From: Branchiostoma belcheri
Taxonomy: Eukaryota > Chordata > Leptocardii > Amphioxiformes > Branchiostomatidae
Reading direction: 5' to 3'
DNA length: 64,000 nucleotides
NCBI RefSeq assembly: GCF_001625305.1
Contig: NW_017803835.1
Location: 97,898 to 161,897 of the forward strand
The notes beneath the pieces were generated by a model that ran no database searches, was not told where the DNA came from, and saw nothing but the letters and a program-made list of their open reading frames with translations. The translations under genes were made by a program, and so were the position numbers. Positions within the stretch are counted from its first letter, which is position 1; each line of letters starts with the position of its first letter. Shown here piece by piece: positions 27,501-39,500 of this stretch.

Positions 27501-30500
27501 CTTTAGTGTACATAGGCTAAATGACACAAGTAACATGAAGTTCTCACTTATATAATTATACCTTTCCAGTGCATAATGTGTTTCTTCTTCTGTTCCAAAC
27601 ATGTAAGGTCAATGACCTGGACCAGACGTCTGTCACCATGGTAACTGGTGCTGTAGCAGACACCCTGTGGTGTTGGGTTACATTCTGTAGCAAGTTGCAG
27701 GACAGAGTTAGTCTGTGTCACAACATATATGAAATGTGTTTAAGTAACAATAAACAGAGCAGTACATGTAGTTTGTTAGATTGATTCATAGATTGATTGG
27801 TAATTGTTTGATTGATCATTGATTGATTGATCTTCGGTGTTTTGTTTGCAGATCACTCAATGGGAACAGAACCTTGAAAAAGTCCAGTTGGAGCTGTACA
27901 GATACAGATGTTACATGGCATCACTACAGGGCACTGAGCTGCCCAACCCTAAGGTTTGTACAGTAACAGGTTTATTTAGCTGTAGTGAACAAACAAACTG
28001 ATCTACATGTACAGGAATCCAAAGAGAATAGCATTGTTGACACAAAGATTGGGTGTCGAACACATCTCTTTTTTTTTGGGTCATAATCCTGATGAAGCTA
28101 TTCAGTCAAACATTTTTGGTGAGTTAATTTTGTTGTTGAGTTGGAGAACAGTTTAACTTTCTTCACATCCCTATTTGTTAAATGAACTATGAACAGTGCT
28201 TGAGTTGATATATGAACTGATCTGTTGTTCCTTATTACAGACCCTGTTGGCGTGTGCCTCCAAACCTACCAAAGCAGCGCTGGCCAGGCTGGGCCATTTC
28301 TCTGTCTCCTCTTTCCATGCTCTGGTAAGTCAGTCAGGTGTAAATCTTATTTCTGATCGTAGTTACGCTGCGTGACACATAACTGAGGAAGACGTTTTGC
28401 TCCAAGAGAAAGCGTTCAAAGTCTCCTACAGTTTTCTTTTAAATCAATGAATACATCTTTGCCTGTTGGGATTGATGTGAATTAATTCTTTGTTTTCCCC
28501 CTCAGATCTGTGCCAGAGCTCCTGTCAACTCCTCAGTCACTCCCTTCACTCATGTGAAAAAGGTAGGTTTACCACATGGACATTGCGAAATGCTTTTAGT
28601 TGCTAAGTAATAATTCTGTATTGAAAAGTCCAGATGAGAATTAAAACTGCCATGTTAGATTTGTCTGCTTGTTTATTTCTTTGAATTTTATAACTTTAAT
28701 TTGAACTCTTAATTTGAATTTTAACATCGTTGTTTTTGTATTCCATTTTTTACAGAAGAAAGGCCTGGTGAGTAGAGAAAATTAATTTTTTTTATCACAT
28801 TTCATCACGTTTTGCTTTGTGTTATTTGTAGTAATGAAATTCCAGTTTTTCCCAGTTCTTTAAATTTTCAGAGACCAAACTATACATTTTGAGAAAAGAA
28901 CATGCTATATACCACATGTATAATGTGTAATCTCTACATTGGAATTAAGTAGGTATATATAGCTGGTATAACCCCCCTTCCGCGTAGCACACCAGTTCAA
29001 CATTTTACTATGACTAATACCAACACAGATGAACTTTCATGATAACATGCTATATTTTTTTACACTCTCAGCTCTCCACACTGCGAGGAAGTGACTCGAA
29101 AAAGAAGATTCGAACGCCGACCCGGGAGCCAAAAGGCGGGACCAGCGTGTTCGGGACCCCGTCCTCCAGTGTGTGTGATGTGAGGGAGACAGACCTCACC
29201 AAGGGAGCTGACAGCCCCAGGAGCACGGCTGAAAGTGTAAGTCTGCATTTTGATGTTATGTTTCGTGCCAGGGAGGTTCAGGGGGTTCGGACGACCCAAG
29301 GCTCAAAGGTCCACTTTTTATCTAGAGGTCAAAAATTTTTCTTTAAAAGATGGACTGATTCGTATCACCAGCGGGGCTGGAATTGTAGAAAACTGCTCAC
29401 TTTGTCATTGAATAAAAAGTTATATCTGATTTTTTTCTTTCAAATCCTCTCAAAAACACAGGAAAATGCCATTTCCTGGGTCCCTAATGTACTGTTGTGT
29501 TCATGTTATTTTCAATGTACTCACTACAGTCTGTCAGAATCATTATAACTGTGGATAAAATTGTCTTTCTCCATTGTCTTGCATGCATACATGTGTATAT
29601 CATTTTGTTGCTGTCTAACCTTCATTGTCACCGGTGTTGTTAACCAAACCAAACGTACCCCCCCCCCAACAGGGCATAGCAGATGTAAGTCGCCCCCCCA
29701 CCCCGAGCGGCGCCCTGTTGTTAGACAGGCTGGGGGTGCGCTGTATCCGGGTGGGGCTGCCTAACGACCACGTAACCATGGTTACGGTGCAGTCCTGGAT
29801 GGCGGTGCAGGATGTTCTAACCATCGCATGTCTGGTGAGTGGTGGTGGGACCTAACAAACACCGCTCCAAGCAGATGGAGGGTGTAATCAGTGGTAGAAA
29901 ACTTTTGTTCAGTGTTCTGCAATATAGCAGAATGTCAAAATTTTGTTTTGGAATTCGGAAATATTTTCTGCAAATACACGCATAAGTCTGGATCTAAACC
30001 CATGGCATATACAAAACTGCAAGTTGGTAAACATTGTACATGCTATTTGTAGTAAACACAAAACATGAAGCCACATCTGCTTGGAGATAACTGGTGTCAT
30101 ATTACACTAAAATCATTCTTCCATACTAAGTCTTATATGTGTGACTTGGTTCTCCGTACACTTTTTATACAACTTCCAATTGCAAAAGTCTCTTTTGTAC
30201 TGCTCAACTCACAAGTGTTAACCATAACAAAACTCATTTGGTGAATGTTTTTACTCTTTGCTTTTGTGTTTGTGATCATTCATTCACCTTGTTTTAATTT
30301 GTTTCTCCAAGTATAACAATGCCTCTTTAACTTGGTACATCCACCAGTTTATTACATGTAGCTTATATTAAATATGACCATGTTTCTGCGTGTATAACAG
30401 AAGTGCGGTGTGGACCCTCAGGACCATTTTTTTCAGCTGAAGCAGTACAGTACATCATGTACATGACATGTTTGTATAACTCTGGCCTTTGCTGAAGGAT

Positions 30501-33500
30501 TGAGTTTATTGTTGATATGAAAAGTTTAGAGTTAAAACTTTAGGTCCAATGCAAAAAAGTTCTCTCACCAAGAGCTGAAGTATGACGTCAACACTGGGTC
30601 AAAGGTATCTTGTAGACGGTGTCGGCCCCCGTCATGGTTCAATGAAGGGTGATGGGCACTGATGTATATGGCTTCCTTCACCCCTCTCAAGAAATATACT
30701 GTCTTGTTCAGTGTCCAAAATCCTTACAGTGTCAGGTGAAACAAGTGAACTTCAAAGAAGCCACGTGACAAGCCTCACTAGGTCAGTCTACTGAGGAAGA
30801 CCAGAGTGACTGGTCAAAAGCTCTAGGTGAGAGAACTTTTTGGTGTTGGATCAAAAGTTTTAACTTTAAACATGACAACTTTTTCCCGTATAACAGAAAC
30901 GTGGGGTGGACCCTCGGGACCATTTCCTGCAGCTGAAACAGTACGGTCCAGACGGTATAGAGCTGGTCACACCAGACAGGAAAATACTCATGGACAACCT
31001 GGTCAGTATTCTGCACAGATTTACATGTATCATAGAGTCTTGATCAAACTGTCAACTGTCAACATCCAGTGTTCTATCAATAGTCATACATTTGTACTTG
31101 GAAAGTTTCCCATAGCAGATTTGTCTCCAAATTTGACTGAAAACCTTGGATCTTTGCAAATGTCAAGTATAAATTTCAAGTTCTAACATGGACATCCCAT
31201 GTGTTCTGCAAAGGTTTTGTCACATACACACACACACACATATCTGGGCTTTGAAATTTTGATTATAAAATTGTATATAATTGTTGGATTGTTAGGAAAA
31301 GTTGTCAAAAAATTTCCCAAGATTAGCACTAAGACATTCATACTTACAATCATTACTTCTATCCATCCCCAGGTGTTTGAAGAAGTAGTTGTGTCCCCAA
31401 AGTGTATCTACCAAGTGGAGCTGGAGAGGGAATCGGCTGGGAGCTTCGGTGAGCTGCGGATTATTTTTCAAACTTTCTGCTTACATTGTCACCTTGGGCC
31501 AATAGGTTACTGTTAAATGCCAGTCCCTCCATGGCCTACCATGTCAAGACTACATGTACATCAAAACATCTAGAATGGATTTACATGAGCATGAAAGTTC
31601 ATCTGTGTTGATAGTTACATGTTTCAAGTTAAAAACTTTTGATCCAACGCAAAGAAGTTCTCTCACCTAGAGCTTTCGACCAGTCACTCTGGTCTTCCTC
31701 AGTAGACTGACCCAGTGAGGCTTGTCACGTGGCTTCTTTGAGTTTGACGTCAACACTGGGTCAAAGTTATCTGGTAGATGAATTTGCAAGAATTATAACA
31801 AGAATTCATGACTTTACAAACAGTGATTTGCATGCCTGTACTGTTGCAGGTTTCCGAGTGGATGCAGAGCTGGGTGCAGACGGGGAGATGGAGGATGAGC
31901 TCAGGGTGTTTGTGTCAGCTGTGGAGAGGGGAGGACTCGCCCACCAGAAAGGTACCTACAAAAAAAGGTCTACCCGTGATCTATGCAGAGCAATTAGGGT
32001 ATGGTGACCATGTCCATTTCCGTAGCCCTTGGGCGACACACAGTTGTGCAAGGCACTACAGCAAGGGGCTGGTCCGCTGGTAGTGCTGTGTGTTTGACCT
32101 TCCTACACTCTTTCTCTAGTGCTAATAAGCACAGAAAGAATTTCTTTCAAGTCATATATACTGTTAGTATCCTGTCTTTGTTTATACTGCTGCGGGGGTC
32201 CCTGACACACAGATGGGCAGCAGTCAGCTGGTCTTCTAATGTAGAACTTGCCATACTCTTAGTTTAACACATGATTGTACAGGACTTGCATTCGAAAGGT
32301 CATCTCAAAGACTGTCACAGTTAAAAATGGCACAAACTGCTAACTCAGCTAAGCACTCAGTTCTTGTGATACAGAGTATGCATGGCAGTTTTTTAACACA
32401 CACCACTGCCTAGCCTGGCAACCTGCTGTACCTTTCATCCTCTCTGCAAATAGCTTAAGGAAGGGACATTAGCTAAAATGAGAGAGGATGAAAGCGACTC
32501 AGCAGCTAAAAAAGGTTTTGATACTATAGGATAACCACTACTATACTGTGCCAAAGGGCGATAGGAACGAAGGCACATGAAGTTTTTAACCAATACGTTG
32601 CCAAGAGTCCTTCTTATCTTTGTAACAATCTTTGACTGTATTTCCAGATGTGTTGGCTGGAGATGAGGTGCTGGTTATTAACGGGAGAGTAGTGTACGAT
32701 CTGGACATGATCTACATCGAGAGCCTGCTGCAGGGACCTGCCCTCACACTCACACTGCGCACCAACCGGCCTGAGTCTCAGGTTTGTTTGTTTGTTTGTT
32801 TGTTTGTTTGTTTGTACCTTGTACCCAGGCCAGAGTCGTTGGGGTATTGCATGGTGGAGTGTCTGACTGTCTGTCTCCTTCCCTCTTGGTTTGGATTTCT
32901 GTAATGCCCACAATCATGACACTGATACTTGTAATGATCATTTTGGCATACTCATTTTCACCTGAGTGAAATGAGGAAAGTCGTGCAAGGTGCCTCTCCC
33001 AAGGGCACAAACCTTGTGCCCTTGGGAGAGGCACCTTGCACGACTCCGGCAGGATTCGAACCCGGGACCTCTTGCTTCTGAGCTGAATGCTGACTGTTGT
33101 TACGCCAAATGATCGGAGTCAAGGCTTCTGCAGTTGTTTTTGTAAAATGCACTTAACACGGCTTTCCTCACTTTAACTCAAGTCAAAATTAAGNNNNNNN
33201 NNNNNNNNNNNNNCCCAAAGGCTCAAAGGTCCACTTTTTATCTAGAGGTCAAAAATTTTTCTTTAAAAGATGGACTGATTCGTATCACCAGCGGGGCTGG
33301 AATTGTAGAAAACTGCTCACTTTGTCATTGAATAAAAAGTTATATCTGATTTTTTCTTTCAAATCCTCTCAAAAATACAGGAAAATGCCATTTCCTGGCT
33401 CCCTAATGTACTGTTGTGTTCATGTTATTTTAAATGTACTCACTACAGTCTGTCAGAATCATTATAACTGTGGATAAAATTGTCTTTCTCCATTGTCTTG

Positions 33501-36500
33501 CATGCATATATCATTTTGTTGCTGTCTAACCTTCATTGTCACCGGTGTAAACCAACCAAACGTCCCCCCCCCCAACAGGGCATAGCAGACGTAAGTCGAC
33601 CTCCCACCCCGAGCGGCGCCCTGTTGTTAGACAGGCTGGGGGTGCGCTGTATCCGGGTGGGGCTGCCTAGCGACCACGTAACCATGGTTACGGTGCAGTC
33701 CTGGATGGCGGTGCAGGACGTTCTAACCATCGCATGTCTGGTGAGTGGTGGTGGAAACTAACACACACCGCTCCAAGCAGATGGAGGGTGTAATCAGTGG
33801 AAGAAATACTTTTTTTCAGTGTTCTGCAATATAGCAGAATGTCAAAATTTTGTTTTGGAATTCGGAAATATTTTCTGCAAATACACGCATAAGTCTGGAT
33901 CTAAACCCATGGCATATACAAAACTGCAAGTTGGTAAACATTTTACAGGCAATTTGTAGTAAACACAAAAGCTCTTAAACACCATTTTCTAAAAGAAAAA
34001 TTACATCAAGCCACATCTGCTTGGAGATAACTGGTGTCATGTTACACTAATATCATCCTTCCATACTAAGTCTTATGTGTGACTTTTGGCTCTCTGTACA
34101 CTCTTTTACACAACCCCTTAACTTCTCTTTTATATTGCTCAACTCACAAGTGTTAACCATAACGAAACTCATTTGGTGAATGTTTTTACTCTTTGCCTTT
34201 GTGTTTGTGTTTCTTCAAGTATAACAATGCCTCTTTAACTTGGTATATCCACCAGTTCATTAGCTTATATTAAATATGACCATATTTCTGCGTGTGTAAC
34301 AGAAACATGGAGTGGATCCTTCGGACCATTTCATGCAGCTGAAACAGTACAGAACATGACATAAACGTACATGTATTTGTACATGATTGTATAACTCATC
34401 CCTTTGTGAGGGCCTGCATGGGGGGTCCCGACAACGCTCTACATTGAATTCGGAACCTCTCGATTACGCTTTACGATAAATTCCAAGTGGCTACAACGCA
34501 TTACATACAAGTAAAATGGCGAATACGCTCTACGCAAAATGCGCCAGTTACGCTCTACGTTGAATTAGAGCGGTCTGTCTTCGCTCTACGTAGAATTAAA
34601 ACGACCGATTGTGCTCTACAGAAAAGGACATGCGGGTCTCCCTTTGTTGAAGGATTGAGTTTATATTGAATATGACCATATTTCTGCGTGTGTAACAGAA
34701 GCGTGGAGTGGACCCTCGGGACCATTTCCTGCAGCTGAAACAGTACGGCCCAGACGGTATGGAGCTGGTCACACCAGACAGGAAAATACTCATGGACAAC
34801 CTGGTCAGTATTCTGCACAGATTTACATGTATCATTGAGTCTTGATCAAACTGTCAAGTAAAACATCCAGTGTTCTATCAATAGTCATACATTTGTACTT
34901 GGTAAGTTTCCCATAGCAGATTTGTCTCTGAATTTGACTGAAAACCTTGGATCTTTGCAAATGTCAAGTATAACTTCCAACTTGAAGTTAACTTTGAACA
35001 ATTCGACATCCCATGTGTTCTGCAGAGGTTTTGACACATTCACCCACACACATATCCGGGCTTTGATTATAAAATTGTGTAAGGGACTGTACGATATTTA
35101 CCGGGGGGGAGGGCTGGTGCAAAATGGTCCGGTAAAAAATTTTTTCAATGGCCCTCCCCCCGGCTCAAAATTTTTTTCGATGGCCCTCCCCCACCCCAAA
35201 AAATTTTCGATGGCCCTCCCCCACCCAAAAAATTTTTCGATGGCCCTCCCCCCATTTTTCGATGTCTCTTTATCCCTCCGTAAATTCCCAAATTAAGTAC
35301 GCATCCCGATTAAAGGTACGCGCCCCCAATTTGGGGCTGATGGGAGACAAATATTCCCGTCTGAAATGGAAAAACTCTGATGGAAAAGTACGCACCCCTT
35401 CTACGCACGGCCGGTACCTCTGGTCTTAAAGACAGTTCATCGTTCCAAACAAATTTAAAATTGCAGCTTTAAAATTGTTAAAAACTAGATTTATGCTGTG
35501 TACTGCGTGATTGTATGGTAACGTAGCGGGAAACGTTCCATGTTCGGGCTTGTTTTCACCGCCGGCCGCAGCCGACTTGCAAGACGTCACCACCGCATCG
35601 AAAGGTAAGGCAAGTGCGGCGAAACGTACAGCTTTGGATCCCGGAGAACGTTGGTGATCAAACAAGCAATGGTCAATAAAGATTCGTGAAAAAATACCGT
35701 ATTTCAATATTGACTTCATCGGTAGCGGGGGGTAGTTGAATGTTGATGTACAAGTACGTAGCTTTGCTGGGTTTTTTTTACTACATGTATACGAAATGCA
35801 CCGAACACTTAAAATAGCACCCGCCCGATCAACCCATGGAGAGCAATTAATTAACGATCATCGAGGCGGAGAACTGGGCGGAGTATTCATGTTACTGTAG
35901 AGGTGCTGCCTTAAAATTTGCCGCCCGTTACACTTCTAAGGAATAAACACATTTGTTAATTATTTTGTACTCCGTAAAACTTATAAGTACATTCTGTTCA
36001 GAGGAAAGAAAGATTTCCTTCCCGGGGCCCAGGTTCTGGAAAGCTGTCCTCAGCGCTGCCACGGCCCTCTTTGTTCTTCAGCTGTAGGTGCACTTTGCCT
36101 GTCGGCGCGCTCAGCACCCCACCCACCGGCCTTTCATCAAAGACTACATTTTAAGATAACTCCGCCCATATCATTGTAGCTCGCCGAACAGTCGGGTGGG
36201 AGAGTACATCTAGCTGGCATTTTCACGTCGTACTGGCTGGTATAGTCCGCTACAAAGTAATTTCCCATGGCGTTTATCAAGATTTAAAAAGATTTGTGAT
36301 ACGAAATGAAACATGGATAACAATATCTGTCAACTGAACCTTTGAAACGGCATGGGGTAAAATCTTTGTCGAAGTTTTCTGAGTTAAACTCAAGCCGGAA
36401 GTGCATTAGAACTGACCATCAGTCGAGGCACAACTGTTATTTTATCACGTTACGTTTTGTTTACGACGATCAAAAACTTCACGGCTTGCGGACCATTTCA

Positions 36501-39500
36501 AATATTACCGCTCATAAACCCTCTTACAATTTTATATGTACTTACGGGGGGTTATATTTTCGGCCGGAGTTCCACTGAGATCGGCATCGGCTGGCTGGGG
36601 GACGGCCAGTCGGCATGACGGAGGGCCGGGCGTCATTGCTAGTGACCAACATTTTCTTACCGTGGGTGACTTGACTTCTTTTTTACCACAACTTGGTGTA
36701 AATATCGACGATAGTCAGAGGAATTGTGTTCATATTTGAAGATCAACTTTATTTCCACTCGTCGATATTCTTATCTAAACATGCTATGGACGATCGATGT
36801 CGTTCCAAGTTCCCCGTGCCGGTGTTCCGCTATATATATCCCTGGGTCGTCCACGGATTTGTCGGGGGGAAAACCTCAAATAAACCTCAAAAACCTCGCA
36901 CCCCGACTTTGGCGACGGCCCGAGACACTTTTGGGATTCGGAAAAGTTTTTAAAAGTGCGTACTATATTTCGAATTTACGGCGTATTTCTTGTAATTCGG
37001 TACTACGCGACGCCATATTTTGGAAAACTTTTTCAGTGGCCCTCCCCCCCAAGGCTGATTTTTTTTTTTTCGATGGCCCTCCCCTCGGTTAAGATATTTT
37101 TTTCGATGGCCCTCCCCCCGGGCCAAAAAAGTTTTCAATGGCCCTCCCCTCCAGTGCACCAGCCCTCCCCCCCCGGTAAATATCGTACAGTCCCTAAAAT
37201 GGTTGGATTTCTAGGGAAAACAGTTGACAAAAAACTTCCCAAGATCAGCACTTAAGACAGTCATAGTTACAGTCATTGTTTCCATCCATCCCCAGGTGTT
37301 TGAAGAAGTAGTTGTGTCCCCAAAGTGTATCTACCAAGTGGAGCTGGAGAGGAAACCAGCTGGGAGCTTCGGTGAGCTGCAGGATTATTTTGTAACTTTG
37401 TGCCACTCTCTGAATTTTACCTTCTGCAAGTTACTGCCCTGTTATATTGAATAAAGACCCTAGTTTATTGTACATATTTGCCGCACTGGACTAAGCACTG
37501 GTTACATGTTGACAGTCTTATAAGTACAATAGATGTATACATAAATGTCTAGTATACACAATTGTACTTTTGACTTCCTCTCGCTTCTTGAAAATTGCAT
37601 AGATGAAGGTGGCTGTGTGATTAGTTAGAGTTGGTTTATCGAAGGCTGCAAGGGATATAAATTTCTCTGTACATTCATCCAAGAGGACGTTTATTATACT
37701 ACACAATATCAAACTTAATTTGTTCAATGGCAATGCAGAAAAATTCTTGATGTTGCAAAAAGTGATTCTGCATGCTTGTGAAGAAGAACTTTATTGCACG
37801 ACAATTGCACATGGTACAATGTACGGCAAACTACAAATGTCATAAAGAAGGTTACAAAAAATAAAATAAATGTGTTGAATGTCAAATAAAACCTAACATA
37901 TTATCTTAAGTCAGGCTAGCACAAGTCTTTGATAAAGTGTTACAATCGAGTGGGCTAATCACAAGTTTCGTTTTTTTTATGTTTGCAGGTTTCCGAGTGG
38001 ATGCAGAGCTGGGTGCAGATGGGGAGATGGAGGATGAGCTCAGGGTGTTTGTATCAGCTGTGGAGAGGGGAGGACTCGCCCACCAGAAAGGTGCAAACAA
38101 ACTCATCTTCTTATAACTCTGCATCCATTTTTCCATCAATGGGGGCCTGCAAGGGGGGGTCCCGACAACGCTGAATTCGGAAACTTCTCGATTACGCTTT
38201 ACGATAAATTCCAAGTGGCCACAACGCATTACGTAAAATTAAAACAGCGAATACGCTCTACGCAAAATGCGCCGAGCGGTCCGTCTACGCTCTACGTAGA
38301 ATTAAAACGGCCGATTACGCTCTACGGAAAAGGGCATGCGGGCCCCCATCAATTGCAGGAAATTTGTGGCGTGTGATGAAAACAATTTTAAACCAACCTT
38401 GACAAAATTGACAGCTCGGAATCTTTCTTCATAAGCCCAGGTTCATGATTGGACCTGGGGGAGGATGATGCTCACAGTCTAGGGGGAGTTGTATATAATT
38501 GTTGGATTGTTAGGAAAAGTTGCCAAAAAATTTTCCAAGATTAACACTTAAAATAGTCATGCTTTAAGTCATTGCTTCTCTCCATATCCAGGTGTCAAAT
38601 CAGGGACAAATTTTGGATTCTCAAGCCTCTAAAAACCCACATTTTGAGAGGCAAATTATAGGGTTGAGAGTGGCTGTTGATGGTCCTTAGAATGTTTTGG
38701 TAGTTTTGCCAAAGATTTATGTCAATTTTGTGTATTTCCAGATGTGTTGGCGGGAGATGAGGTGCTGGTTATTAATGGGAGAGTAGTGTACGATCTGGAC
38801 ATGATCTACATCGAGAGTCTACTGCAGGGACCTGCACTCACTCTCACCCTGCGCACCAACCGGCCTGAGTCTCAGGTTTGTTTGTTTGTTTGTTTGTTTG
38901 TTTGTTTGTACCTTGTACCCAGGCCAGAGTCGTTGGGGTACTGCATGGTGGAGTGTCTGACTGTCTGTCTCCTTCCCTCTTGGTTTGGTTTTCTGTAATG
39001 CCCACAATCATGACACTGATACATGTAATGATCATTTTGGCATACTCATTTTCACCTGAGTGAAATGAGGAAAGTCGTGCAAGGTGCCTCTCCCAAGGGC
39101 ACAAACCTTGTGCCCTTGGGAGAGGCACCTTGCACGACTCCGGCAGGATTCGAACCCGGGACCTCTTGCTTCTGAGCTGAATGCTGACTGTTGTTACGCC
39201 AAATGCTCGGAGTCAAGGCTTCTGCAGTGTTTTTGTAAATGCACTTAACACGGTTTTCCTCACTTAACTCAAGTCAAAATAAGTATTGTCTAAAATAGTT
39301 GTCTCTGCGTTGGTAGGGGCATAGAAATAAGTAATGGAAAAACTTGAGCATGCCATCACCATGTCTTCATGTCTTGTCATTAAATGTTTAACTTGTCTCA
39401 ACTTTCTTTTTATGTTTATGTTGTAATGAAAAAAAAGCCTAACAAGCCCACCTTGCCCCCCCCTCAGGTAGCCTCGCTGCACCTGCGGACCACGGACCTG

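Larger units (their letters stand above)
33214..39291 (+). repeat. Second copy of segment 29297-33193 (exons 20-24 region)
   Basis: Same five exons, with about 2.2 kb more intron DNA: a GGGGGCC MITE at 34410, a 2.1-kb inverted-repeat transposon at 35083, another MITE at 38141. It lacks the two family B foldbacks of the left copy. Exon 24 ends and exon 20 starts in phase 0, so a tandem join would be in frame; the gap pattern nevertheless favours haplotypes. Confidence 0.82.

Noticed and set aside
28087..28130. CTGATGAAGCTATTCAGTCAAAC as a hammerhead
   Set aside because: Stem II does not pair and GAA is missing; possibly a very old relative but not supportable.
28380..28425. Possible further hammerhead core (CTGAGGAAGACG...)
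   Set aside because: CTGAGGA is present but no GAA after a convincing stem II and no ANNT palindrome in place.
1..39291. Genuine tandem duplication of PHn and RBD-PDZ units in one protein
   Set aside because: Possible by frame for two of three segments, but all three duplications meet at N gaps with matching contig ends, and the first would break the frame.
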